Part shown: positions 9,628 to 18,190 of the stretch, piece after piece
Layout: the number at the start of each line of letters is the position of its first letter
Numbering within the stretch: position 1 is the stretch's first letter
NCBI RefSeq assembly: GCF_000277815.2
Contig: NC_018475.1
Coordinates: forward strand, 124,001-188,000
Direction: 5' to 3'
Length of the DNA: 64,000 nt
From: Encephalitozoon hellem ATCC 50504
Taxonomy: Eukaryota > Microsporidia > Unikaryonidae
The notes under the pieces: generated by a model
The model's input: the letters and a program-made list of their open reading frames with translations, nothing else
What the model was told of the DNA's origin: nothing
The model's database searches: none
Translations under genes and position numbers: made by a program

Positions 9628-9978
9628 TTATTCCGAGGGCGCCCCAGATTGGGCCTCTGCCTTTCCAAAGGTGCCAAGAGTATCATAGCGAGCAATTCTC
9701 TCCATATAAGCTTTGCTTTCTCTATCTCCATTTCTTATTCTAAATGCCCCGTAGATAGACGTAGACAAAATAAACAAGCCAGCCAAGGCACATTGGAGGG
9801 CTACATATGCTAGGAAGGACATGGTTCCATACATCCTAGCTAGGCACGTGGTGGCAACCATAATCATAAGAAAGCATCTTGACATCGGCATGGCTTTGGT
9901 TCCTTGCATGTATGGGGTCGTTTTCTTATCTTTCAAATACGAAGCTTCGGCCTCTCCATCAAAGGACAAGAAGATCAT
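9628..9978 (-). CDS. Small membrane protein, unassigned
   Basis: I do not recognise this 116-residue protein. It has a polar N-terminus, two hydrophobic segments (about residues 33-50 and 55-75) and a hydrophilic tail ending in AQSGAPSE. A longer frame begins at 10005, but ATG 9978 overlaps the stop of the upstream RPA12 gene by four bases (ATGA) and gives a tidier N-terminus. The segment spacing is loosely like EMC6-type small ER proteins, but no motif supports that assignment. Its stop lies 20 bp from the convergent NTT stop. Confidence 0.5.
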   Translation of the reverse strand: MIFLSFDGEAEASYLKDKKTTPYMQGTKAMPMSRCFLMIMVATTCLARMYGTMSFLAYVALQCALAGLFILSTSIYGAFRIRNGDRESKAYMERIARYDTLGTFGKAEAQSGAPSE

Positions 9979-10274
9979 GACTGGACTGTGATTCTGTGGC
10001 CACACTCGCAGGAGTAGAATACAGTTTGTCCCTCGTCAGTCGACCTTAGCTGTGCAGTGTTGTACATCATCTCCTCAGAGCCACAAGCAGGGCATCTATG
10101 CTTGATCTTGGCACCAGAAACATCAATGGCCTCCACATGTGAATCTCTCTGGACCTCCACTTCGGTGTGAATGGGCTTTATCATGTCGACAGAGTTTTCT
10201 CTCTTGCATCTCGGGCACTCCACCTTGGTGCTGTTTGACTTCACATAGATTAACGTTCCACAGATGCAAAACAT
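9975..10274 (-). CDS. RPA12: RNA polymerase I subunit A12.2
   Basis: This 99-residue protein has two zinc ribbons. The N-terminal one is CxC...CPRC (residues 3-23). The C-terminal TFIIS-like ribbon has CPACGSEEM, TAQLRSTDEGQTVFY and a final CECG. The RSxDEGQTVFY loop and the EEMMYNTAQ stretch point to the Pol I subunit A12.2/ZNRD1 rather than Rpb9 or Rpc11. The acidic D-E pair of the loop, needed for RNA cleavage, is present. The start is the first ATG at 10274. The stop overlaps the start of the downstream small membrane gene. Confidence 0.85.
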   Translation of the reverse strand: MFCICGTLIYVKSNSTKVECPRCKRENSVDMIKPIHTEVEVQRDSHVEAIDVSGAKIKHRCPACGSEEMMYNTAQLRSTDEGQTVFYSCECGHRITVQS

Positions 10275-10456
10275 GTTGGGATTCTATTTCAAGAAATCTT
10301 ATATGGAAGGGAGCATGGGCTACTGAGATAGGACTGAATGATAGCACGCTGCAGAGAACGGTGACGATTTAATATCGAGATAGATCATGAAGATTAAAAT
10401 TTTAGAAAATTTGCAAGTGTCTTCCTAGATAAAATGGCGAGGTATCTGCCCTAGAC

Positions 10457-11677
10457 ATGGGGGGAGTTCAAATTGGTGGGAAAATAGGTAGAAGCATGGA
10501 TGGAGAAAATAGTATGGGGAAATCCAGAAATGCCCATCTGGACCTGGAAGCAATAGCAAGGTGTTGTGAGGATGCTCTCAAGGCAAATCCCTGCAACTCA
10601 GAGGCACTGTATAGCCTAGGGAAATATCACATAGAAAACAAAAACATAGATGAAGCAGAGGTCATTGCAGCCAGGTTGTTTGAGTTGGAGTCTGAATCCT
10701 ACGAGGGATGTGTGCTGAGCGGATACATAGGCCTTCAAAGAATCAGGCTTGACAAGAGCTATGAGAACTTTGTGAAGGCATATTACAAGGCTGAATACAA
10801 AGACAAGTTCCTAATGTATGGAATCTCACTTTTCTATGAGGCCATTGGAGATTACATGAGTGCAAGGCCTTGGTTTGTGTTGTTGAATAAATTGGGGGTA
10901 GAGGAGTACAAGAGCTATGAGACATTATTTAGAACAGGCGTTTGCCTTAAAAAGATGAGCAGGCTTCAAGACTCCATCAACGTCTTCCGTGTCATAGTGT
11001 ATGATCCATTGAGCAACGCCTACAATCCTGATGTCCAGATCCAAATAGCCCACCTTTACGAAATGCAGTCTAAGCACGAGCTTGCATTTGAGGTCCTGAG
11101 AGGGATAGAGAAGTCAGAGAGGCATAACCTCATAGTTTCGAGGCTGTGTGCATGGCTAGACTACAAGATTGGAAACTTTCGAGGGGTGAAAAGACGGTAT
11201 AGATCAGATAGCATTGCGAGCAATGATCCTTATCTTCTATATCTGGTTGGAAGAATCAGGTACATAGAAAGGAACTACATGGGTGCGTTGAGAAAGTACA
11301 TGAGGGCTGCACAGATGGACTCTATGGAGGGGATGGTGCACAATTCAATAGGATGCACATATTTCCGTCAGGGCAAGCTTTTGCTTGCAAAGACAGCCTT
11401 CATGAATGCTTTGGAGGTGAACCCAAAGCTTTCTGAGGCCTCCATCAACCTCAAACTTATTGAGAAAATAGTACCTCCAAATAAAAAAGAGACTACTGAG
11501 TCCATGGATAGTACTCTATATAACCCTAGGGAGCCACCCCCTGCCATTGGGAAAACCAGATACCTTGACTCAGGCGTGTTCTTCAAGGATCCAGCATATA
11601 ACACACACCCAAGAGTGTTTAGGATCATTCTTCCTATGAAAGCGTCCAAATTTGAGCTGCTTCCAGGAAGATTTTAA
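10457..11677 (+). CDS. TPR protein, Ssn6/Cyc8-like corepressor (tentative)
   Basis: The product has 406 residues with tandem tetratricopeptide repeats from about 30 to 340, for example ALYSLGKYHIENKNIDEAE, YLVGRIRYIERNYMGAL, and NSIGCTYFRQGKLLLAK followed by ALEVNPKLSEA. The arrangement, with a repeat reading YEAIGDYMSARPWF and then RTGVCLKKMSRLQDSINVF, is closest to Ssn6/Cyc8/UTX TPR blocks as I remember them. It would then serve Tup1-type repression. An APC/C TPR subunit is the main alternative. The long spacer (180 bp) before it holds no convincing gene. Confidence 0.5.
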   Translation: MGGVQIGGKIGRSMDGENSMGKSRNAHLDLEAIARCCEDALKANPCNSEALYSLGKYHIENKNIDEAEVIAARLFELESESYEGCVLSGYIGLQRIRLDKSYENFVKAYYKAEYKDKFLMYGISLFYEAIGDYMSARPWFVLLNKLGVEEYKSYETLFRTGVCLKKMSRLQDSINVFRVIVYDPLSNAYNPDVQIQIAHLYEMQSKHELAFEVLRGIEKSERHNLIVSRLCAWLDYKIGNFRGVKRRYRSDSIASNDPYLLYLVGRIRYIERNYMGALRKYMRAAQMDSMEGMVHNSIGCTYFRQGKLLLAKTAFMNALEVNPKLSEASINLKLIEKIVPPNKKETTESMDSTLYNPREPPPAIGKTRYLDSGVFFKDPAYNTHPRVFRIILPMKASKFELLPGRF

Positions 11678-11844
11678 GTGGCTTATTAAATTGGAGTATG
11701 TAGAATCATGACGTCAAGACATGCTTAATGCATTAACTATACTTTACTTTTCTCAGAATTATCCAATTGAATGTGGTGATGATATTCGGAGGGTGGTCCA
11801 ATTGGTAGGTTTTTGATTAAAAAGGAAAAAATCGTACAGGCTTG

Positions 11845-12711
11845 ATGGTAGGCTTGCCTGATATGACAATATGCAGTGAGAGAGTGTTTGAGTCGCACAT
11901 TGAGCTCCAGAGGGATGTGTTCTTTGTGTCTGTGATCTGCCTTCTGATCATAATGATCAAAAACCTGGTGATCCTTCCTCTAGCATCCATCCTAATCAGG
12001 AGATTTGGTATGGAAGAGACCCTAGGATTTGACCGGAAGAAGAAGTTCTGTGTTTCTCTCTGGAAGGCCATGTTCTACTCGTTTACGTCTGTTTACGGAT
12101 ACTTTGTAATCAGGAGTGAACCTTCGGCTTACACTGCAAAAAGCCTCTCAAGCACTTGGGGGGCTCATAATACACCTGCAAGAGTTCTGTTCTATTACTA
12201 CCTGGAGTTTTCATACTATTTTGTCGAGTTGTTTTATCTGTTCAATGAGCACATGTATAAGGATTTCCTACAGATGGTAACGCACCATGTGGTGACCATT
12301 ATGCTTCTGGTACTGTCCTATCACAAGGACATGCTGCGCCCTGGCGTAGTTATAATGGCCATACATGACATATCGGATCCGTTTTTGGAGATCAGCAAGA
12401 TCGCAACCTACGTTCATTATAAGTCCTTAGCAAAGGGTATATTTTCATGTTTTGCAGGAATTTTCATTGTGTCCAGGCTTGTCATCTATGCATTCCTGAT
12501 TTCACTTCCCATAGGCATTTCCGTATGGAGATATAGATTTAATCCATGCCTGTTTCTCATCAGCATTTTACTCCAGGGATTGACTGCCATGCATATTATA
12601 TGGTCGTTTATGATCATGAAAATGGTGATCAAGGTTAGTCGTAGAGAGGAGTTTGAGGATATCAGGTCTGTTAAGTCGAAGGGCTCTTATGGCAAGGCCA
12701 AGTCCAAATGA
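11845..12711 (+). CDS. LAG1: Ceramide synthase (LAG1/LAC1, TLC domain)
   Basis: The membrane protein has 288 residues and about six hydrophobic segments. The Lag1p motif is visible: YYYLEFSYYFVELFYLF, then THHVVTI, and HDISDPFLEISKI, which carry the paired histidine and the H-D residues required for acyl-CoA-dependent ceramide formation. The site would be the ER membrane. The frame appears to begin at a TTG at 11842; the first ATG is 11845. The C-terminus ends in basic residues (GKAKSK). It starts a same-strand run with the GNAT and glutaredoxin genes. Confidence 0.85.
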   Translation: MVGLPDMTICSERVFESHIELQRDVFFVSVICLLIIMIKNLVILPLASILIRRFGMEETLGFDRKKKFCVSLWKAMFYSFTSVYGYFVIRSEPSAYTAKSLSSTWGAHNTPARVLFYYYLEFSYYFVELFYLFNEHMYKDFLQMVTHHVVTIMLLVLSYHKDMLRPGVVIMAIHDISDPFLEISKIATYVHYKSLAKGIFSCFAGIFIVSRLVIYAFLISLPIGISVWRYRFNPCLFLISILLQGLTAMHIIWSFMIMKMVIKVSRREEFEDIRSVKSKGSYGKAKSK

Positions 12712-12766
12712 GTTCTCAAGCAGGGACTAGATATTAGATATTTGGCATAAGGTATCCCCAGAATTG

Positions 12767-13513
12767 ATGATTATGGCACTTTTCATATATCCACTTGTTC
12801 TTGGAACGGAGACCTATAGATTTGTAAAGTACTTTAGTGATGAGCAGGGAATAAAGGTACCCGAGCAAATAGTTGATGACTACAACGAGGCCGAGGATGA
12901 GTTCAACGTAGAGGCAATGGACTTTGATTATATATTCCATAATGGAAACAAGATAGACATTTTCCAGTATAAGGCTGGAGAGGAGCTGATTGCATCTGTG
13001 TTTTTTTCCAGGGACAAGTTCTATGGAATTGTGGACAGGAAGATCATCCAAAGAAACGTTGTTTTTGTGTACACAATGTACGTTTCGAAGAGGCATAGGG
13101 GAAAGGGATACTCGAAAAGAATTCTGAAGGATGCCGCAGACTCTCTGAACAAGCACTATGGAATGAACGGAGACTTCCTTCTGGTTCTACATCTGAACCC
13201 GCAAGATAAGGACATGGATCTTGCATTTTCTGTATACTACAACCTTAACTTTAGGAGTGGAGGGCTATCAATGATAGGCCCGAACGAAAAGCAATACTTT
13301 TTGGAGGAGCTTCTTCAATATCGGAATCCCTGCAATGTAATCGATGAGTATGATGAAGAAAGAGACAGGGGTGCGTACATGGTGATGTTCTGTGAATATC
13401 CAAAGCTCTTCATGTGTGAGAAGGAGAGGTATGACAAGCTGATGGATTACGGAGAAAGATTAAGGAACATTCTGAAGAGGGGGTGGCTACAAGAGCCCTC
13501 GCCGGCATCGTGA
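12767..13513 (+). CDS. GNAT-family N-acetyltransferase with N-terminal hydrophobic leader
   Basis: The product has 248 residues. A short hydrophobic leader (residues 2-13) could be a signal peptide or anchor. The GNAT core follows: strand FVYTMYVSKRHRGKGYSKRIL (101-120) holds the acetyl-CoA P-loop motif R-x-x-G-x-G at 109-114, and LHLNP...AFSVYYNLNF (141-162) is the typical motif B. The substrate is unknown. A secreted or ER-lumenal acetyltransferase would be unusual. Alternatively the leader is simply the first strand of a cytosolic enzyme. It lies between the ceramide synthase and glutaredoxin genes. Confidence 0.65.
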   Translation: MIMALFIYPLVLGTETYRFVKYFSDEQGIKVPEQIVDDYNEAEDEFNVEAMDFDYIFHNGNKIDIFQYKAGEELIASVFFSRDKFYGIVDRKIIQRNVVFVYTMYVSKRHRGKGYSKRILKDAADSLNKHYGMNGDFLLVLHLNPQDKDMDLAFSVYYNLNFRSGGLSMIGPNEKQYFLEELLQYRNPCNVIDEYDEERDRGAYMVMFCEYPKLFMCEKERYDKLMDYGERLRNILKRGWLQEPSPAS

Positions 13514-13594
13514 AACAAGCAGTGAAGTCATTGTCAAGATTTCTGAAACAGAGAAAGAAATAATGGGATATAACATAGAGCAAAGGAAATAACA

Positions 13595-13987
13595 ATGCGG
13601 TCTGTCCTCTTAGTGATATCGGCAATATATGGATTCCGAACTATCGGAGGCAGCATAAAAGAAGGCAGCGTTGACTATGAAAAGATGGTGAGCCAAGAGA
13701 AGTGTGTTCTGTTTGTGAGAAGATTCTGCCCATACAGTATTGCAGCAAGAGAGCTGCTCGATGACAGTGGTGTCAGATGCAAAGTTGTTGAGGTTGATGA
13801 ACTTCCAGAGGCTATAGACTTTGTCAAAAGATATCAAAGAACGTTCCCTGCCTTTTTCCTTGATGGCGTTCTTGTTAAAGGAGGATATGAAGGACTCAGC
13901 TATCTCTCAAGCAGAAGCCTCCCTCCGTTTGATAAGTCTTCTCCATCCATTGATAGGAAGGGCATATCACCTAGATTAAAAGGTTAG
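13595..13987 (+). CDS. Glutaredoxin with signal peptide (CPYS active site)
   Basis: This 130-residue protein has a likely signal peptide (residues 1-20), then a glutaredoxin fold: VLFVRRFCPYS with the active site CPYS at 45-48, the cis-proline segment TFPAFF at 83-88, and GGYEGL at 96-101 for glutathione binding. CPYS is a monothiol-type variant of CPYC. The tail after 105 is Ser/Pro-rich and not part of the fold. It is probably active in the ER or secreted. A TATAAC stretch lies at 13569-13574. It converges with a second thioredoxin-fold gene 27 bp away. Confidence 0.75.
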   Translation: MRSVLLVISAIYGFRTIGGSIKEGSVDYEKMVSQEKCVLFVRRFCPYSIAARELLDDSGVRCKVVEVDELPEAIDFVKRYQRTFPAFFLDGVLVKGGYEGLSYLSSRSLPPFDKSSPSIDRKGISPRLKG

Positions 13988-14014
13988 GTATTCTTATTGT
14001 CTTATTATGTGTAA

Positions 14015-14449
14015 TTATTTATTGCTATTGTTTGCCCTGTATCTTTTCAGGAATTTTTCAATATCCATGACCTTTTTGCCATCTTTATACAGTAGGGGCG
14101 CTCCACCCTGTGTAGACATAAAGTTATAGACATCTAGATTATCCTCCGCATAGAGTGGCTTATAAGGCACGCCAAGCTCCTTGAGCTTACTCTCTAGCTC
14201 TCTTGAGTGATTACAGTTCTCCTCAAGCATAGCAACAACCCCTGGACCTCTTACCGCTTCAGGGACAGTGTTCATTACAGGGCCCGACGAGTGAATGTCA
14301 CTGCTAATTCCAACAGGCCTCTGCTTCTCAGAATCTAACGCCTCAATGGATGTAATTCCCATGCCTACGATGAACATAACCGAATGGAAAAGGCAAGAAG
14401 ACTTCATTGTTCCAAGCATTGTAAGCAAAGTTAAATAAGTTTTCTTCAT
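14015..14449 (-). CDS. Glutaredoxin/thioredoxin-fold protein with degenerate active site
   Basis: The 144-residue protein has a hydrophobic N-terminus (either 1-14 or 15-36 could act as a signal peptide or anchor; two start choices, 14449 or 14407). A compact thioredoxin fold follows: VVAMLEENCNHS puts CNHS (79-82) where CPYC belongs, and GAPLLYKDGKKV (116-127) provides the cis-proline strand. With one cysteine and no CPxC it may bind glutathione or iron-sulfur, or have lost redox activity. It is the convergent partner of the CPYS glutaredoxin, and the two may be diverged duplicates. Confidence 0.6.
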   Translation of the reverse strand: MKKTYLTLLTMLGTMKSSCLFHSVMFIVGMGITSIEALDSEKQRPVGISSDIHSSGPVMNTVPEAVRGPGVVAMLEENCNHSRELESKLKELGVPYKPLYAEDNLDVYNFMSTQGGAPLLYKDGKKVMDIEKFLKRYRANNSNK

Positions 14450-14590
14450 ACAATGTTTTAATATCTAAAACATAACGGAATTGATAAGATGTCACTTTGA
14501 GATCAAGCCAGTAGTAAGATCATTCATGGACATATCGCATAGGCATAGCTCAATATTATTTAATGGATACATGCGGTCGGATGGCCAAAG

Positions 14591-15283
14591 CTAGATCCTC
14601 TCGCGGGACAAGTCTAGCAGGGCGTTAATGGCTATTACCTCTGAGTCCTCTAGGTCTGCCTCGTGCTCCTCTTCCTTAACTTTTGCCCATGGCGAGGAAG
14701 ATGTTTTCCCTACCTTCTCTTCATTCATAGCCCCTTCATCTTCAGCTCCGCCCATAAATGTCGGAATCCGTCCCGGCCTCTTATCAAAATGTCTTCTAAT
14801 CAAAGACTTTGCAGCTATGTTTGTATCACGTCTATAATCTCTCCTATCTTCTGGAGTGGCACTTCTATCATACCTCGGCATTCCAAAGTCCTCGTAGAAT
14901 GCGTTTTTGCTGGAGTCCGTCTGAGATGCCCCTTCGCCTCTCTTGAAGTCCTTGTGCTTCGCAGGATAATCCTTATATTTACAGGCCGAGTTCACTTGGT
15001 TTTCCTCGTGCTGGAAGCCAAACGAACTCTGCATCCTGCTCCTGTGTTTGTAAGTACTCCACAGCATCTCCGAGCCGTGTGCACTGTGCATCTCCCCGCT
15101 GATCCTTCTGCATCTCACCCGAGGCTTGGACGAATCTGTCTTAAAACTGGTCGGTCTTTTTCTTCCGTGTATTTTGTAATAAAGTCCACATGCGTTGCAG
15201 AGATAGCTCCCATCTTCCGCCCTTCTCCACAAAGGTGTTGCCGTGGTGTTACAGTTACTACAAAAGCCTTGCTTGGTCAACAT
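14591..15283 (-). CDS. GATA-type zinc-finger transcription factor
   Basis: The protein has 230 residues with a GATA finger at the extreme N-terminus: C8-x2-C11-x17-C29-x2-C32, including TPLWRR and [10 protein letters not shown], followed by the basic GRKRP segment. This is the textbook fungal class IVa spacing. The remainder is charged and low in predicted order, with an acidic end. It should bind (A/T)GATA(A/G) sites as a sequence-specific regulator; its targets are unknown. Confidence 0.9.
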   Translation of the reverse strand: MLTKQGFCSNCNTTATPLWRRAEDGSYLCNACGLYYKIHGRKRPTSFKTDSSKPRVRCRRISGEMHSAHGSEMLWSTYKHRSRMQSSFGFQHEENQVNSACKYKDYPAKHKDFKRGEGASQTDSSKNAFYEDFGMPRYDRSATPEDRRDYRRDTNIAAKSLIRRHFDKRPGRIPTFMGGAEDEGAMNEEKVGKTSSSPWAKVKEEEHEADLEDSEVIAINALLDLSRERI

Positions 15284-15497
15284 TCTTAAAGGGTAGTCCC
15301 CATTATAGCCGTTTTTACATAGGAATTAAGAGATAGATATATGCCTCCAAGACGCTCTTAGTGCTATCGGATTCCTCTTTAATATTAACTTGTTTTAGAA
15401 TATCAAAGTTTGACATGCGAACGGCCGTCCTTTAATATGCAATTCTAATATTCTATTTACAGCAAGTGTGCCGCTGGCCAGTGATGGGCTTACAAGG

Positions 15498-16247
15498 CTA
15501 CAGGACATGGACTCTCCTTCGCTCGCATCTTTGCTTATCATGCCCCGCACTCATCCTACTTCTGCAGACAGGGCACACAAAGTTCTTGCGAAGCCATTTG
15601 TCAACGCATTCCCTATGGAACACATGGCCACATCCAAGATTTCGCACACATCCCCCATCCTCAAAATCTTCTAAGCAGATAATGCAGCCTTTGCTGATGA
15701 ATTCCTGGCTGGAATATGGACATAGCGGTATTCTTTCTATCTCCTTGTCAGATAATCCTCCTTCCTCCTCAATCCCAAATGATAAAAATAAATAGAACAC
15801 TATCACAGCCACCAGCAGAATCGGTATATGAAGGAAGATCTGAACCGCAAGAGGTATCTTGATCTCGATGCTCTTTATCTTTATCTCTGGAGAGTGCCCT
15901 GTGCTTTTTTGGTTCTCCTGGCTTAGAATCGCCTTAAGCATGGAAAAGTCAAATGCCATCGTTCCAAGATTGGTGCTCTTAGGCACCCTACTGCTCAGCC
16001 CCCTCACCACTTCCTTATCCTCAATCTTGTATATCTCTAGGCTATCCACGTAATAATCCTTTTCCTCCTCATTGTTCCTTGCAAAGTGCCCAAACAGCTC
16101 TGGATTATTTCTAGCCTCAATCTTAACATCTTTCAAGATAAGCTTCTCACCCAGATGAGATCCTCCATAGATGGCATAAAGTGGCACATACACGCTTACA
16201 TCGAACATCTGGAGAATCATGTATGCACCTATTCTGTAGACGCCCAT
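15498..16247 (-). CDS. Membrane-anchored RING-H2 ubiquitin ligase
   Basis: The 249-residue protein has a globular, possibly lumenal N-terminal region, a transmembrane helix at about 131-157, and a C-terminal RING-H2: C188-x2-C191, C206-x-H208-x2-H211-x2-C214, C225-x2-C228. An E3 ligase at ER, Golgi or vacuole membranes is likely, comparable in layout to PA-TM-RING proteins although no PA domain is recognisable. A short basic tail follows the RING. The 213 bp before the GATA gene's start hold no supported gene. Confidence 0.82.
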   Translation of the reverse strand: MGVYRIGAYMILQMFDVSVYVPLYAIYGGSHLGEKLILKDVKIEARNNPELFGHFARNNEEEKDYYVDSLEIYKIEDKEVVRGLSSRVPKSTNLGTMAFDFSMLKAILSQENQKSTGHSPEIKIKSIEIKIPLAVQIFLHIPILLVAVIVFYLFLSFGIEEEGGLSDKEIERIPLCPYSSQEFISKGCIICLEDFEDGGCVRNLGCGHVFHRECVDKWLRKNFVCPVCRSRMSAGHDKQRCERRRVHVL

Positions 16248-16432
16248 CTGTAAACATGCTCGAAACTCCTTTTATTTGGACTACTGACACTTGGTTTCAT
16301 CAATTGCAATCATCCACATCTAATCTCCCTTGGAAAAAGAAAGTCTTCAGCGAATGGTTGTCTGCAAGGCCTAGTATCTCGTCCCGATATTAACAAACAA
16401 ACAGATACAAAATAGACCCCATAAGAACATAG

Positions 16433-17794
16433 ATGGCAAGGCTGGTGTACTCAGCATCCTCAAAGAGGATATCGTGGGAAACAGAGTCTGGCGTTGCTAC
16501 TCTTTCATATACGGGATCCATAAGCAAAAAGCCCGACTCAAAGCAGATTGAATTCCAAACAATTCTAGGGATTCTTAAGGTCGAAAAGAATGAGCTCTAC
16601 GAGGAATTTCTTGCATGTGTCACCAAAAGCACTCTTGTGGGTATGTATGATGCAGTGGAGATATACAAGATTGATAAAATTAGGTTCCTGAACATTAACA
16701 ACCCCAGCAGGGCTGATGAGATAATGTCCCAGGTAAAAGGATTTGTTCAATCACACGACTTCTACTACTTTTCCGGATTCCTGTCGATAGAAGACGAGTT
16801 TGTGTGGAACAAGCACATGAAGACGAATCTCTTGAGATATCTTGGACCAAGCTCTTACCCGTGGGTGCTTTCCCACAGGCCGGGGAGAGATCCTCTTAAT
16901 CTCAGCATCCCAACACTTTTCTGCGGGTTTTTTGCAGCAGAGGCATTCAAGGCATCGGGAGACTTTTATCACATGAAGCTTCTTTCGCTTGTGTCCTCCA
17001 ATAGAGTTGGGACAAGATATTTATGCAGAGGGATTGATAGCGAGGGGAATGCATCTCTTTTTGTAAAGACACACTTTCAGACAAAGCGAAACAACAGCAC
17101 GATATTCGACTTCACAACGATCAGAGGGTCTGTCCCGATATTCTGGAACCAGATAGAGCATGGAATCTCCACAAAGATAAACATCTACGGGGACGATGAG
17201 GACGTAAGAAAGGCGTTTAAAAAGCACTTTGTAAAGCTCGGGAAGGAGTATGGGAAGGTGCATGTAATCAATCTTCTTGGAGAAAAGAAGTACGAAAAGC
17301 GGCTTACCTCGTACTTCAGCAAGTTGCTGAATCTAGAGAACATCCCGTACACCACATTTGATTTGAATGCACATGCAAACAACTACGATGACTTGAAGTT
17401 CCTTCTCTATTTCAAGCTCCGGAGCATTGAACAGGAAGGAGTGATCTTCCGAGTGAACTGCTTAGACTGCCTTGATAGAACAAACGTTGCACAGTCTCTG
17501 ATATGCATGTTCTATTTCGAGAAGGCTGTGAACGATGGTGATGTCCTGAAGAAGATGCAGGAATGCTGGGCAGACAACGGAAATTCGTTAAGCAACCTGT
17601 ACACGGGATCTGACGCAATGAAGAAGGAGCTAGCTCTCAAGGGCAGGAGATCGTTTATTGGATACATGGACGACTTTATGATTTCTGCGACCAGGCTCAT
17701 AAACGGCAGGTTTACAGACAGGCAAAAGCACAGCATTATAAACATTCTGTTGGAAAAAAGGGAAGATTCCGAGGAATCCCAGGTCTCTTACTAG
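16433..17794 (+). CDS. SAC1: Sac1-type phosphoinositide phosphatase without C-terminal membrane anchor
   Basis: The 453-residue product carries a Sac domain: the N-terminal beta domain to about 120, RYLCRGID around 195-202, TIRGSVPIFWNQ around 229-240, and the catalytic CX5R(T) loop NCLDCLDRTN with Cys343 and Arg349. It should dephosphorylate PI4P and PI3P. Yeast Sac1 has about 623 residues and ends in two transmembrane helices; this protein stops after a soluble KREDSEESQVSY tail, so membrane attachment must come another way. The spacer before ATG 16433 contains gacccc at -17. Confidence 0.88.
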   Translation: MARLVYSASSKRISWETESGVATLSYTGSISKKPDSKQIEFQTILGILKVEKNELYEEFLACVTKSTLVGMYDAVEIYKIDKIRFLNINNPSRADEIMSQVKGFVQSHDFYYFSGFLSIEDEFVWNKHMKTNLLRYLGPSSYPWVLSHRPGRDPLNLSIPTLFCGFFAAEAFKASGDFYHMKLLSLVSSNRVGTRYLCRGIDSEGNASLFVKTHFQTKRNNSTIFDFTTIRGSVPIFWNQIEHGISTKINIYGDDEDVRKAFKKHFVKLGKEYGKVHVINLLGEKKYEKRLTSYFSKLLNLENIPYTTFDLNAHANNYDDLKFLLYFKLRSIEQEGVIFRVNCLDCLDRTNVAQSLICMFYFEKAVNDGDVLKKMQECWADNGNSLSNLYTGSDAMKKELALKGRRSFIGYMDDFMISATRLINGRFTDRQKHSIINILLEKREDSEESQVSY

Positions 17795-17847
17795 TTTTGG
17801 AGTGGGACGACGATTATAAGCAATCCTGTACTTTAGAATAAATTCTT

Positions 17848-18120
17848 CTACAAGCGCTCTCTTGTGTACTCAATGGCCCTCTCAAGGAGATTTATATCGA
17901 CACTGCCCAGATCTCCCACAAAGGTTGTTCTTAGGACTCCAGACTTAAATGTCCCATACATACGAATCCAGGTGCCAGTGTCGAGCCAACCTCTGGTGGC
18001 GATTATGATATCTTTTTCTCGGAACGTTACTTTGTATTTCCCGTCTCCAAGTCTGCTCTCGACCTTTCCAAACGAATAGACAGTCTCACCTTCCACATGT
18101 CTATTTAAGGGGCGCATCAT
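17848..18120 (-). CDS. Small OB-fold protein, RPA3-like (tentative)
   Basis: The 90-residue protein looks like a single OB fold: five short beta strands (VYSFGKVES, KYKVTFRE, DIIIATRGWL, WIRMYGTF, LRTTFVGDL) and a C-terminal helix VDINLLERAIEYTRERL. Size and the strand-then-helix end resemble the small replication protein A subunit (RPA14/Rfa3). No signature residue proves it, and another OB protein such as an RMI2-like one is possible. It starts with two consecutive ATGs. It converges with SAC1. Confidence 0.5.
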   Translation of the reverse strand: MMRPLNRHVEGETVYSFGKVESRLGDGKYKVTFREKDIIIATRGWLDTGTWIRMYGTFKSGVLRTTFVGDLGSVDINLLERAIEYTRERL

Positions 18121-18190
18121 CTGTGAAAGTTCGAAACAAGGTGATTGGTTCTAAAATGCTCAAATACAAACCATCCCTTTAACAGTGGAG

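Noticed and set aside
11770..11840. tRNA-like D-arm sequence (ggtccaattggtagg) in the spacer before LAG1
   Set aside because: No matching acceptor or T arm and no B box nearby, so no cloverleaf can be drawn.
15315..15416. 33-codon minus-strand frame in the spacer between the RING and GATA genes
   Set aside because: It has an acidic start and a hydrophobic end, but it is too short and unmatched to any small family I know.
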